Shown here: positions 13,664 through 27,600 of the stretch, in pieces
Numbering within the stretch: position 1 is the stretch's first letter
Layout of the letters: every line of letters starts with the position of its first letter
Assembly (NCBI GenBank): GCA_034620365.1
Contig: JAQGEQ010000041.1
Coordinates: 1-64,000, forward strand
Direction: 5' to 3'
Source of the DNA: Pegea sp. RAD2-039
Taxonomy: Eukaryota; Chordata; Thaliacea; Salpida; Salpidae
DNA length: 64,000 bases
Notes under the pieces: generated by a model
What the model was told of the DNA's origin: nothing
What the model saw: only the letters and a program-made list of their open reading frames with translations
Database searches by the model: none
Position numbers and translations under genes: made by a program

Positions 13664-16274
13664 ATTACAACTTTTACTGAAACCAGCAGAAATTAAAGAC
13701 AGGTGCTTGTTAGTATAATTCAAACTTGCGTTGTGGAAGCCTTTCAAATTTCTCATCTTATACTGATACAATTTGTTCAGTTGTAACTCAATAGTCTTAG
13801 CGATCCAATTTTTAAGTATTTTTTTCAAATTTTTCACATGTGTTCCTTTGTGTCAAAGTGATAATTTTGTTTATTATTTCTTTTTGGCTTATGTTTTTAG
13901 GTTTCTTACTAATTGAATGATGACTATTTTTATTTGACTATTTTTTCACCAAGATTCGTATTTCTGTTGATTTGTAAGTGGCAATTAAAATGCAAGCTTT
14001 AAATTTCACTTTTCTTGAAGTTGTCCACTAAACTTCTAATAGACGGTAATGGAGTAGTTCAAATATTGATAAAATGAGTAAAATCATATAAACTCAATGA
14101 GAGAAAAAACGATCAGACTTTAATAGAAAACAATTAGTTGAACAACATGGAATAGATAAACTGTTTGCTACTGATGCAAGATTATTATAAAAGAAACCAA
14201 AAAGTAAATACTTTTTTCAATAGTTAATAAAATATATTTTACATTAAAAAGATCAAATTTACAAATAATTAAACATCAACTGAAATCGGGTTCTGTAACT
14301 AACTAATATAAAAAAAAGTTATTGACATAATCTTTAAATAAACTTGATTAAAATACATTTAATAATTATTTAATGAAAACTGTGTTTTGAGAAAATCATA
14401 ATTTAAGGTCAAAAGTCAATTAAAGAAAGTCATTTTCAGAAAATCATCTTATATTTGAAAACATTTTTATCAATATTTATTAAGTAAAAGGAATTTGTTT
14501 CATTAGTAGTTAGTTAGGCTGAGGAATATTTCTAAAGCTTCAAGTAAAATCACTAAATAAACATTTAAAGCAAGCAGCTTAAGAACTCGTTTGCAACGAA
14601 ATTGATGATTTGATGAATACTTTTAAGCTTGCTCAAATTACCTTATATCGTATTTATTTAAATTATTTGAATATTAATACTACGAGAGCATTGTTTTTAA
14701 TTTTCTCAAAATTTTAAAATAATTGATCTTAGCAAGTTTTTTTCTGAAGTTGTTAATATCAAAGGTATAAGAAAAAGAAATTCAAAATTTACAAATTAAA
14801 TGATGGCAATCATAAAGAAAAACAAAAAACACATCTTTGCATATAGACTTTGTTACATGATCAAATTATATTTATCAGTGTAAAAGTATAGAGATAAATA
14901 TTAAAAAGGCTAGCAACCAACAGTCATTTGATGAAAAATTTTAAGGATAGTAAACCATGTCAAAAGCATGTCAAAAAATACCGTATTAATACTTTTTTTC
15001 AAATAAGAAACTAAGAGATAGAGATGATATCATACTTTAAATTATGTGATCTTAACTATATTCTTTGATAAATGTATAAATGCAATTGATTTTCAAACCG
15101 TATAACAGTATTAAAATAATGTAATTATTGTTAAAACACCTTTTTAAACAATTCCGACTTCTGAAGTTTAATTAAAATTATCTTAATTTTTAATGCTATG
15201 ACAACGTAACTACCTCATGGTCAAATATATAAATATTACTGTACCTTATGTTCTAATGTAGATTCATATATTCCTTTTATGCTCTTTGTTTTTTATTCTA
15301 ATTTTTGCATCTATTTTTCTTTTCATAGTAAGACATCAAAGAACTACCAATGTAACAAAAAAACGATTTTGTTGAATTTTTTAATTGACTGTTTTAATTT
15401 TATTTATTTGTTAACTTCATAGAATCATTGTTCTTACTAAATAACATCTGTTTGATCAAAATTTTATCATAGTTTCGCAAATTTCATTATTTTTTATTTA
15501 GAACTCCGTTTCTTTTTACAATCACAATAGCTGCTTCTTTGATTTTTTACTTATAATTTTTAATCTTTATTGTTTCAACTATTTCTAAACATTATAACTA
15601 TTAAATTTGTAAATTACTGTTTTCTTTGTAATTGAATTAGATCTATCAAATTTTTTTAAATCTGTTGCTGATCTAAGAGTTTTTTATTAAAACTTTTTGC
15701 CAACTAATTAGATAATTTCTCAAAATATTTAACCTTTTTGCTACATAATAACTTAAGTTAAATAGATAATTTAATTACAAACTTATTACAATAATCATTT
15801 TGAATTTTTTAACTGATGCAAAGTCTGTTTCTACTCTCCTGGTATAACTTTCTTTTAAGATAACTTTAAATTTTTCATTTATAAATAAAATTTATTTTAT
15901 ATTAAAATTTAAATATCAAATTAAATGTTATTTTTTTACAATATAAACAAACATGTGAGTTTATATTTTAAAAATTATTCTCATTAATCCTCATATATAA
16001 ATTTATTTGTGAATATAGACAGTGAAATGACAACAGTGCTTCATGTTAACAAAATGCATTTCAGTCAAAGTTTCTATTTCTTAGTTTTTATTTGATTATT
16101 TACATCCATTCTTATACCATTAATTTTAGACACATTTTAAGTTTCTAAAAGTTATTCAATCACTTGCTGCCTCACTAACGAGTTAAACACTTGAGTATTC
16201 ATAATGAAAAAACGTTGTTGCTATGATTATAATGGTTTTATCTTTTATTTAAAAAAAAACATTTTTAGTAAATT
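13664..16274. other. AT-rich spacer, possible 5' region of the phosphodiesterase gene
   Basis: I searched for upstream exons encoding PAS, GAF or other regulatory domains of phosphodiesterases and saw none. The minus-strand frame 13634-13837 overlaps the RCBTB end and has no motif. Confidence 0.4.
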
Positions 16275-17673
16275 ATGTTCATAATGTGCGAAACATTAAA
16301 TAGTGAAATATATCGATGGAATTTTGATATTTTAGGGTTTGAACAACAAGAAAGCAGGTGAGACTGTAAAAAAATCAAATTTAAATTACTTTGATTGACA
16401 ACAAAACTTTCACAGAGTCTTGGAGATGGTTGGCTTTGATATATTGAACGAGTTTATCGTAGATAAAGTTTTACATTGCTCTAAAAAGACTCTGCAAATG
16501 TGGCTAGGGGGAATTGCAGGAAAATATAGGAGTAACCCATACCATTCACAAGTCCATGCAGCTGATGTCCTACAGGCCACATCTTGTTTACTGAAAAATG
16601 AAAAGTTAAAGGTTTGCTTCCTAGATTTTCTCTATTCAATTTGCGTAACCAATTGTCGCTTGTGATATAGAAATGGTTAGATGAAGAAGATTTTGCAGTG
16701 TTGTTAATAGCCGCTGTAATTCATGATATAGATCATCCAGGTAAAACCAACGATTTCCTATTGAATACTGGCGACAATTTGGCAAAAAAATATCCCTGGT
16801 GAAATTGTCATTTTCAAACTTGATATCAAAGCATTATTGTTTTATATACTTTTAGTTCCACTTTAGAAAATCATCACTTAGATGTTGCTTTTAAATATAC
16901 TGAAGAGAAACAGGAGACTAATATTTTTCTTCAATTAGAAGAGTACGTGTTTACGTACCTTGATATTTAATGTATGATTTTTAATAATTTGTTATCAACA
17001 GAACAAAAAAAAATCGAATGAAAGAACTCATTAAGGAAATTGTTCTTTCGACGGACATGAAATTTCATAAAATCCACGTCGAAAATTTCATCAAATTCTT
17101 CACGAATCCTGAAACTAAGAATGTAAAAAAAATTATTCTAAGAGCAAAACTTCTATTTATAGATCTGTACCACTTTGGTTGAGCTGTAGTTGCTTTTCAG
17201 GCGGAAATATCAGATGATCTAAAAGAAGAAGGCAAACTGTTAATTATGCGAATTATTTGTAAAATAGCTGATATATCTAATATCTCTAGGAGCTGGATTT
17301 TGTCCAGAGAATGGGCCCGACGTATCGAAAACGAGTTTGCCGATCAAGTTAGCTTGCTACTCATTTCATTTCTTTGTAATTGTCTTATAAATTGGCTTGT
17401 AGTGTGACGAGGAAGAATCTTCTAACCTTATAGTGACGATGCCAGATTTTATTCGTCATAAATACAGATTTGAAAAATCTCAGTTAAATTTCATCAAATT
17501 TGTAGCTGTAGAAATGTTTGAGAGTTTTAATGGTGAGTTTTGTTTACAAAATCAGATGAAATTCTAAACAGTTTTTTACAGAAGTATTTTCAATTCCTGA
17601 AATTATAAATCAGCTCAGAATAAATATTCAAACACTGAATAGTAAGCTTCAGATTGCAGAAGAACAAAAATAG
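16275..17673 (+). CDS. 3',5'-cyclic nucleotide phosphodiesterase, PDE8-like, catalytic domain only
   Basis: Exons 16275-16357, 16416-16611, 16671-16798, 16856-16942, 17002-17122, 17201-17347, 17403-17532 and 17582-17673 join in phase to 327 residues. The whole protein is the HD-type catalytic domain that hydrolyses cAMP or cGMP. It has W-N-F-D-I at the start, NPYHSQVHAADV with the first metal His, the signature HDIDHPGKTN, ENHH, the metal Asp in KIADIS, and the purine-gripping Gln in EKSQLNFIKF. NPYH...HAADVL.AT, HPG.TN.FL and FDI suit PDE8 best. PDE8 normally has PAS and receiver-like domains ahead of this, which are absent here. An in-frame stop (TAA at 16269) lies just upstream of the first Met, although a splice acceptor (TTTTAG at 16263-16268) sits beside it, so missing 5' exons remain possible. 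A polyadenylation signal AATAAA is at 17733-17738. Confidence 0.85.
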
Positions 17674-18250
17674 CTTAAATATTTATAGTTTATTTTCTGA
17701 TATAATTTATCTATTAGATATTTTATCAATACAATAAAAACTTATCATGTCACATCTCTTACTAGTTAAAAGTTTATTTGAGTGTTGAAACCGAAATTGT
17801 TTTACCAAAAACCAACTTTTTCCAGTTCAACTTCTCAATCATTTAATTTATCAGTTAAATTTATTCTTGGGTCAAACTCTAAACGGTTACAAAAAAGAGA
17901 CTTTAGTTTTAATTTTTATAAGAAGTTAAATAAAACCTGAAGAGTTTAAAATAAACACATTAGATTAAAGAATGATATATGAAGTAAGTTTCATCAAATG
18001 CAACAATTCTTCAGCTTAATGTAAACTGTTTTCAGTTTAAAACTTTTTCATTTTTAATAAATTCAAAATTTTCAAAGACAACATCAGAACTCTCTGCACT
18101 ATTTTAAATTTTTGCGCAAAACAAACGGTAACTAATACAGAAGAGCACTGCTTCAAATTGAACATAGGGTATAATAGTGGGAGTGTTGTATACCACTTGT
18201 TAATGAAACTGCCTAAATTATGTCTTTATATTGCAAGGATTTAATATTTA
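17674..18250. other. 3' flank of the phosphodiesterase gene
   Basis: AATAAA at 17733-17738 is the likely polyadenylation signal. The remainder is AT-rich and shows no gene. Confidence 0.45.
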
Positions 18251-19860
18251 GCTTATAGAGACGGTATTTAAAGTTTTAAAAGATTCAAGCTTTTTAACAT
18301 ATTTTTTAAGGTGAGGACTCCATACGGATGAGTTGAACTCTAATTTGGGACAGATGTGTGTAGTGAAAAGCTTTAATAGTGTCCAAATATTGTTGTCTTA
18401 TAAGATTTGAGGATTTGGTATGAAGTTAATGAGCCAACTCTGAGCAGTTAGTTTATGTGGTGTGTCCATTTAAGTTGTCAAAGATGAAGATTTCCAGATC
18501 TTTAATGGTTCTAGGTCTTTAAATTTTATTGTTGTCGAAATGAAAGGGAGTTGATTTTGAGTTAGAGCTTGAAGGTTTATTTATTGGCATGTAAAAACAT
18601 TTGTTGGTGGCGAGCTTGAGCTGTCTCGATTGAAGCTATAGATTAGTGAATTCTATAAAAGATTAGAAAGCCACTGTGATTTAGTACCAAAGAGCTTGGC
18701 ATCGTCGACAAAAAGCATTAAGTTTCCAGAACCAATTAGTTATATAGAACTGCCTGTAATGTTATTGATATAAATATTGAAAAGAAGAAGGCCAGTTATG
18801 CTGCCTTGGGGAAACAACCTTAAAACCTCAGGAAAACTTGAAGAAATGTTACTAATTTTGACTTGTTGTTTAGCTTTAAATAATTGCTCAATCTAAGTGA
18901 TAAGCGTGGGGTTAATGTTAAGCAATTTGAAAGTTTTTAATAGCATGGAATGTGAAACTGAGTCAAATGTTTTCTGAATGTCTGTATAGATGATATTGGT
19001 TGTTAAATTATTTGTTGACGCACATACTCACTGGTGAAGACAACAGCTGGTCACTGGAGGATCTTTGAAGAAGGATTCCAAATTGATAATCAGAGAGAAA
19101 ATTTTTGCTGAGAAGATAAGTTCAATATTCTTTGAAATGATCAGTTCAAAATCTTGTCAGAAACTACGAGTGAGAGAAATTGGTTGGTAACTTAGTGGCT
19201 TATTTCTTTCACCTTTCTTATGAAATAGGATAATGATGAAACTCTTTCATTATGAAGGTATATAACCGTAAGATAATGAGGAATTAAAGGTATGCAATGC
19301 AGGTTGTATTATAGAATAGATATAATAAAGTAGAAAGGAATTTTGTCAGGTCTTTAGTTAATTTCTTATTGATGTTGTGGACAGCTAAGAAAATGTCAAA
19401 TTCAGTGATAACATAGTTATCTATACGATTAGATTTCTTTGCTTTAAGAATATTGTTTTTATAATCTTTGTCTTTAGTAAAGACCTCTTGAAAGCTTTGG
19501 TTGAAAAGTTCTTTTCTGGATTACTGAGATACAACTTTTTACTTTTATCAATAATGGGTAGTATAGATGAGCGAGGATTTAATTTTAATTTAACAATTCT
19601 ATAAAATTTTTGTGATAAACTGCTGTCACAAATTTTAACTTTTTCTGTGATTGTGATCCTTATTAACTTCAGTTTCATATTACTTACACTTAAGCTTGTA
19701 TTTTGCTTTATAGGAATTTTCAATTGTTTGTATAAAATTTGTTTCAACTGTTTTTCATTAAACAATCGTTAAAAGCATGGTGGAGATTTTATACGATTGA
19801 GATGGGAGAAGATTTTAATGGAACAAATTTTGGATATAATTGATCAGATTTTGGATGAGA
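18250..19860 (-). mobile_element. Decayed LINE with reverse transcriptase core
   Basis: Read on the minus strand, broken frames give QGSITGLLLFNIYINNITGS near 18770-18810, then a catalytic-type box MLFVDDAKLFGTKSQ. Downstream comes a thumb-like segment with LEFNSSVWSPHLK near 18310-18350. These are the order and spacing of a Jockey/CR1-type non-LTR reverse transcriptase (QGS.LGPLLF, YADD, RP.LEY.S.VW.P). A 114-codon basic frame at 19421-19765 lies upstream and may be the linker. Stops and frameshifts show that the copy is dead. It differs from the LINE family at 32.2 and 51.7 kb. Confidence 0.7.
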
Positions 19861-21632
19861 TTGCTATATAAAAACTATTAAGAAAGCCCTTTATTAAACA
19901 TGTAACTCTATTTAGTGGTTCATTGTTAGAAGCAAATATTTGAGAAAAATAACAAGTTGAATAAACTAATGTACGTAAATAAGTTGTTTAAAAGGCTTAA
20001 ATACTCGATTAATTTTCTATCACAAATTTGAAGGTTTTACTTGTGACAGATTCTAAATAATGAGCTTAAAAAAAGTTAAAAACAAAAATATTCAAAGTAA
20101 ACACGACCACGCCTATCTATAACTTGACTTAGTAGCTACTCATAGAAACGTATATTTGAGTTTAACCAAATGTTTGAAGAGCTATGACTCGTTATTTACA
20201 ACCTTTGTGTAATTCAGTAAGTGAACAATAAACAAACAAAGGGGGGAGTTTATGAAGGCTTTTAAAACTCTTTGGCCACAACAAACTCGCTTTTGAAATT
20301 TTGAATAATAAAGTTGTTTGTTACAAATATATGTTTACTGAAATGACTTCAGTAAATGGTTAAAAAGAAATCTTTTGAAGAAAGTTATGGTCAAGTTAAT
20401 AACTCTGTCAATAACAAAAAATTTGTTTGGAGTGGGTTTGTTGAACAATAAGTTTTTGTTTTTCCTTTGAAAGTTTTAAATTATTGAAATTGTTGGGAAC
20501 TTTTAAACTTTTGTTCAATAAAACTTACAAGTAATGAATTTTTTGAAATGCAATGAAAAAAGGTTTTTGATAAAATTCATAACAAATTAAAACTAACAAA
20601 TCATTATTATGTTTAACAAATCTTTGTTTTCGGAAACTTTTACTGAAATCATACTTGGGATTTTCCGTAGTGGTTATCTTACTTCTGTTTTTTGAAAATA
20701 ACAAAAGCTTGAACTTATTTTTTGAAAACATTTTAGAATGATACATTTTTAGAAACAATCGCATAAAAAGGTCAAATGAAGTTTTGTTACTGGAACAAAT
20801 AATTTCAACATTTTATATGACGTCGTAAATAATCAGGAAGTGACCTTTCATCCTATCTAGGTGAAAAGTTTCTATAAAACGTTATTGATTTACTAAAAAC
20901 GATCCTGGAACTGGTTGAAATCAAATTTAAACTTCAACATAAAAATCATATTTATAAAATTTTGATACATTAAAAAGATTTTCATCCACCAATGATTTCT
21001 TAGAAATCCTTATTCAATAAATAATCTAAAAAATAGAAGACTAAAGGAGCTAAATTTTAAAAGATTATTTTTATGGCGCAGAAGTTTTATTATTTGTTTT
21101 AAAGTTATTTATTATCGTCGATAACAGTTAGAAAGACTATAATGACCAACAAATATATTTTTATTATCTCGTTTAACAAGATGCTTAAATATTTAGATTA
21201 TAAATACAAATAACCTAAAATATTTTCTAAAACATTCGACTTAAAAATATCTTATTTATTAAAATCTTATTGTTTTTTGAATCCTATTGTTGTTATTTCA
21301 AATAAATTAAAAAATATAAAATAGTTTGATAAACTAAAGCTATCTGACGTGTTTCTGAGCATAAATAGATTATTAGAAGTTTACTATTTAATAAGTGTTT
21401 TTAATTTGAAACAAATTAAAAACAATTGATGAATTTGTTAAAATAGTTTGAACTATTCTAATTGTACTTGAATAAAAAGACTTAAGATGAAGTTGAATCC
21501 TAGGATTAAGTAACCAAAGAAATAGAAATTATGAAAAATATGAGATTGCAGATGAGCGCTGATTATAGAGCGAAGAAAAATAAGGAAAAGGCAAAAGAAA
21601 ATAGATTTTGAAAAGTGGAAAATGAAATCAAG
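19861..21632. other. AT-rich spacer, no gene seen
   Basis: This must contain the 3' end of the ABC transporter transcript, which is read on the minus strand. The 79-codon minus frame at 20525-20764 is rich in Lys, Phe and Asn and carries no motif. Confidence 0.4.
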
Positions 21633-24600
21633 TTATCTATTTTTAGCATTTAGTTGAGCATTCACTAAACTATAATAAGATCCCTGCAAAGAAAGGAGGT
21701 CTTGATGAGTACCAGATTCAATTACAACTCCATTTTCAATCACAGCAATCAAGTCCGCGTTTTTAATTGTTGATAATCGATGAGCGATGATGATTGAAGT
21801 TCGATCTTTGCTTGCTGCATCCAAAGCATCTTGAACAACCTGAAGAAGAAGATAGTGATAATGTGATGAATATATGATGTCAAGCAGGAAACCTTTTCGC
21901 TCTCTGCATCAAGAGCAGAAGTTGCCTCATCAAGAAGAAGGATCTTTGGATTTCTAAGGAGCGCTCTTGCAATTGCAATCCTCTGCTTCTGACCTCCAGA
22001 TAATTGAGTCCCTTTCGATCCAGCACTTGTCTCATATCCCTGGATGTGATGAAGATTAGAGATGATTTAGAGAAGAGTCATTTACCTCCGGGAGACTTTG
22101 AATAAAGTCATGGATGTTAGCTCCTTTGGCGGCGGCGATTACTTCATCCATGGAAGTATCTCGCATACAATCTCCAAACCGGATGTTAGCAGCAATTGAT
22201 CTTTCAAACAAAACTGGCTCTTGAGACACGATCCCCATCTTAGATCGAAGCGACGAAAGCTTCAAAGAGCGAATATTCTGTTTTGAAATTCTCTACAAAG
22301 AAGTATTTCGGTAAAAGAAGTTTTGATAGATTCCAAACTAACTATCTCTCCTTCACTCGGATCATAAAACCTTTCAATTAATTGAATGCAAGTTGATTTA
22401 CCACAACCACTTTGACCAACTACTGCCACAGTCTGCCCTTGTTTAATGGTCAGATTAAGATTTTTCAGGACAAGGACATCTGGTCTAGTTGGGTAGTTAA
22501 ATAGGATCGAATCATAATTGATCTCATCATCGAAAGAACCCTAATAAGGGTCAATTTATGAATTGTCATGTGGTCACATTTGAAGCTTACTAATTCATCG
22601 CCTTCCTCGTTGAAAACATCGATATCTGGTTCGCGATCGAGCAATTTAAATACGCGCGCGCTTGAAGTTTTAGCTTCTGCATAATCTGGAGCAAATGAGG
22701 AAGCTTGTCCAACAGAAAAAGCTCCAAATATAACAGCCATTAAAACCCTGAAGTTAAATATTAATAATAAAAACTAGTAGAGGTTTTAGGACTTGCTTAA
22801 AGACGTTGTCAAATGAAAGAAGATCTTTATCTACAAGCCAAGCCCCGAAACGAAAAGCGGCAGCGTACGCGAAGAAAGCAATTGCTTGTGAGAAACCAAA
22901 CGAGAAGCCGTAAATGATAGATTTCTTGTTTGCTTGCCTGTGAAGATAGAAGGTTTAGATGAAAGTTTCAAACTGTTGTTTATTAATTGAAAATCAACTT
23001 TATTAAGAGGAAATCAAATTGATTTACTTGGAGGGGGTTTTTAATGAGTCTTTGTATCGAGTGAAAAAGTCTTTTTCTTTTGTAAGTGAGGCTACTGTTC
23101 GAATATTTAAAGTTGTCTCTGTAGCTATTTGACCAGCTTCTTCATAAGCTTTCATTGATTCACTCGACTAGTAAGAGAAACATTTGTTAATTTAAACATT
23201 TATCTACAAGCTACTAACTTGGCCGAATAAAATCTTGGCCTGTATCACTCCAGCTGCGGCCATAAACGGTGTAAAAGCTAAAGTTAGCAGCGTCAATTGC
23301 CAGCTGTAAGCAAATGCAATTCCAAGCGCAACCCCTGTAGGTATAATTAAAGTTTCTGTTGGTAATTTAAAGCTTTGATATTTACCCATTCCTAGGATAC
23401 TTTGACAAGTTGTTCCAAGTCGTATCCCTGTGGCTCCTTGCACCTTAGAAGCATCTGTGCTGAGACGAACACAAAGTGCCCCTGTGCTATTTCTGTGATC
23501 ATCGAAGTAAGCCATATCTTGTCGTAAAATTGCTTTGAATGAAGCTATTCTTAATCTTTTTGTTAATTCTTCGCCAGATTTGGCAAAACAAACATTCTGT
23601 AGATGTTTAGATGATTACAAAATCGACTTTTGTGGTGCTTGAAGCCTCACTTGAAGCAAGTTACAAACAAACAAAGTCCCTCCAATAGCAACAAACAAGC
23701 AAGAGTATAAAACAATTTCATTATCTTGACCAGGTCCGGGAGTCATACTAAAAGCGTTCAGGATTCCCGAGAATAGGATTGCAAAAAGAGGTTGAACCCC
23801 ACCGTGGATTCCAGCAAAAAAACATCCGACTAAAGATTGATATGTAGGAGGAGTAGAAAAGAGAAGATGAATATTTACTAATGATGATCAAAGTTTCCGG
23901 TTTATTCATCGCAATCAATCGCCCAAAAGAAGCTTTTTCTAAATCTTCTTTGTCGATTACATCATCATCATCTTTTTTCTCTTCATCCTTAAGACTCTTT
24001 GTGGATACAGCTCCATTACTCAAAGCACTTAATGTCCGTCGTCGAGTTCCATTTGATATCTTGCTCGCTGTAATTGAATGAAATTGGAACATTAGAGCTT
24101 ATTTCATTGTAAAAAATCAATACTTAAAGAGGCTTCTTGTTTGATTTCATCTCCCAATTTATCTGTTTAAAAGAGAAATAAGTTGAAAGAAGAGCTTATC
24201 ATTTACTATTTGCTAGCAAAGTTAATTAATTATGAATGAACAAATATGTGATGTTGTTGATCAGTTGAAAGAGAATTGAATTGTTTAGAAGGAAGTAGAA
24301 ATTGATGGTATTTCAACAAGAATAATTTCAAATCTTTTTATTTAAAACATCAACAAAACTTTGAAACCTTTTGAAGGTGCATCATAACTTTGCATGTAAA
24401 CAAGATTTTGATAAATTCCTTTCTCTTTCTTCAATAACTCTTCATGGTTCCCACTTTCAAGAGCTTCTCCATCATCAAATCCAACAATTTTATCAGAGTT
24501 TTTGATAGTTGAAAGTCGATGAGCAATTACTATAGTGGTTCTTCCTGTTCAACATAATCACGTGACTTGTTGAAGCCATCGTCAACTATGGTCACCTTTC

Positions 24601-27600
24601 GCAGCTTTCTCTAAAGCTGATTGGACAACAGATTCACTTTCGGTGTCTAGAGCAGACGTTGCTTCATCCAACAACAAAACTTTCGGGTTTCGAACAATCG
24701 CTCTAGCGATCGCGATTCGCTGCTTCTGTCCTCCACTCATCTGTGTTCCTCCTTCTCCAACAAAAGTCTCGAATTTCTACAAAGAAATATTCTTGAATGA
24801 AGCGAAGCAGATGACATCAAATGACATTTGGGAGCTTTTGAATGAAGTCATAGGCGTTCGACATCTTTGTGGCTTCAATCACTTCTTCATCACTACAATC
24901 CTCTCTTCCATATTTAATATTTTCCGAAATTGTTGTGTTGAATAAAATCGGTTCCTGGGCAACCACACCGATGTGATCGCGAAGCCATCGTATATTTAGC
25001 GATCTGATGTCATGACCATCGATCATAATTGTACCAGACTATAAACAAACGAAGATGACGTCACCAGAAACTAACAAGAAACGTGTTGAAGGAGAAAAGC
25101 TTTTTTTATGAATTATATTTCAAAACATATTTCAATAGATAGTTACATCGACGTCATAGAAACGTTGAATAAGTTGGATACAAGTGGACTTTCCACAACC
25201 ACTCTGACCACAAAATGCTGTGGTTTTTCCACTTTCAATTTCCAAACAAACCTTTTTCAAAATCTGTAAAAAACTTGATTAGATTTAAAATCAAAATATT
25301 TTCCTTTCTACTTGTTTATCCTGACGAGACGGGTAAGTAAAATTAACATCTTTAAATGTGATGTCTCCGTTAAACTTATCAGGCTTATATCCTTCATCAG
25401 AAAAACTATCAATTAGAGGTTGTCTGTCGATTAATTCAAACACTTTAGCTGCTGCTGCTTTAGCAGAAGCAAATCTTTCAATTCCACTTCCAACCTAAAC
25501 AAAGATCGAATCAGAAAATGAAAGATGATGACGATGACTCACTTGTCCAAGTGAAAACGCTCCAGTCAACACAGCAAAGAAAGAAGTTAAGAGATCCCCT
25601 ACTTCAATCTCTTTTTGTTTAATTAAAGTAGAACCGTACCAAAAAGCCAATCCGTACATCGAAAAAAGGACAAACATCAAAGAGCCGGCTCCCGCTCCAG
25701 CAGTAAGTCCTTTCCGAATCCCAACAGCTTTTGCAATATCCAAATTTTCCACATAACTATCAAGACATCAATAATTCTTTAACCTTCCTTTAATTAGGAT
25801 CTCACTCACCGATCAAGTTCAATCTTCTGCCCACCAAAAGCAGCAATTGTCCTGATTGATGAGATAACCTCTTCTGCTATTCCTCCAGCTTTTGCATAAG
25901 CTGTGTTCTCTTTTTTAGAGAAAGATTCTATAAGCTGTTAGATGAACAATTAATAGCGACGATGACAACCTAGTTGTGAATACCTTAAAAAGAATAGCGC
26001 TGAGAACTCCAATAAGAGGAGAACAAGCTAAGATGACTAAAGCGACTTTCCACGAATATACAAACCCAATTACTAAACCACCAAGTGCTCTAGTCAGGTT
26101 CATGATCACCAAAGCGACTTTATCGTTCATTCCATCGGTAATTTTGTTAACATCACTAAATGTAACAATAAAAAATCAGTTTTTCACTCACAAAAGTTTG
26201 TATGTCTTACTCTGCCAATCTGGTATTTAATTCACCGGTTGAATTGATATCAAAATATCCTATTTCTTGGCGTAAAATACTTCTAAAGAAAGCGACTCTA
26301 ATACGGTTTATTTGACGAGAAGCTTGTAAATTCCAAAATGTCACCTAAACATATATCAATCACAAACAAATATTTAAATGAAATAGTTAAACATACAATA
26401 ATAAAAAAACACAAAATTTTAAACAAAATGTTTGATCTATTATAATAGAAAGAGGCAAATTTACCTGGCCCCAACCGAATATCCAAACAGCAAGTGCTAG
26501 GATCGAAAATATAACCGATTGTCTAGCAACAGTAGATTGAAAATTCAAAGAATCTTTAACATCTTGTTCAAACTCACTAAATAATAAAATCTAATTGTTA
26601 TTTAATTTGAAAACTTAAAAAATATATATTTTTATTTTATATGTTAAAAAAATAATTTAGTTTAAAAATGAATATAACCTTTGAGTAGTATTTTCAGGAA
26701 CTATACCAATATCAATACATTCAGGTAAGGAGAAATTACATGAGGAATATTTGCCATAATCAACAAAATTATCTGTTATTTCTCCAAAAAAAATAAACAG
26801 AACTGGCATAGCAACCCCATGAACAGTTGCTGATATAGTTCCAAGAAATAAACACAGATAGTCCCAAAAATTTGCAAATCTAAACTAAAATTTAAAGAAA
26901 TCAACTTTGAAAATATTTGATATTTTTGTTAATAGATACAATACAATTTGATGAATATGAAAATATATTTACAAGCTGTGTGTAGTTTAACTGAACTTCT
27001 TCATCTTTATTTTGGTCTTCTGTGTCTGTAGTTCTAAAAAATTAAAAGAAATTTAACAGTAAAATAAAAGATTTTTATAAAATAATCAATGTTTACTTCT
27101 TTCATATAATCTAAATAATAATCTTGAAATAAAATTAAAACTACATAAAAAATACCAGAAAAAGTGAAACAAGAAAAATATAAGTTTTATGATTTTCGAA
27201 AGTAGTTAGTAAATTAAATATAAAAAAGTGAAAATTGTTGAGAAACAAGAGACCCCTACTTTTGAGATTTATGTGCTTCAGACTTTAGTAAAAAAGGTTT
27301 AGTCTGTTCACTGAAGTCAAAATCTTTTTTTTGTTCAATTTCCATGAGTTTAGAATTTAGTTATTTGCATAATTTGTAACAAAAATTTCTTTTGACATGA
27401 ACAGAGCATAAAAAGTATAATTTGAAGATTTAAAAAGTGTTTAGAGATAGCCTAATCAAGCAAAAACATGTTTTTATTAAAGATAAACAAAATCGAGTTT
27501 TTTAAAGTGAATGTTTAAAATAAGCCAAAAATATTAGTTATTAAAAAGATAGTAACAACTGTTTCTTCTATTTATAGTTTCAAAAAGTTTACTATATCTG

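Noticed and set aside
19421..19765. 114-codon basic minus frame as an independent gene
   Set aside because: It lies in line with the reverse transcriptase remnant and is better explained as part of that decayed LINE.
26211..26344. Reading the ABC gene as two half-transporters
   Set aside because: All exons join in phase across the linker (24124-24162 and 23879-24067), giving one protein with two complete halves.
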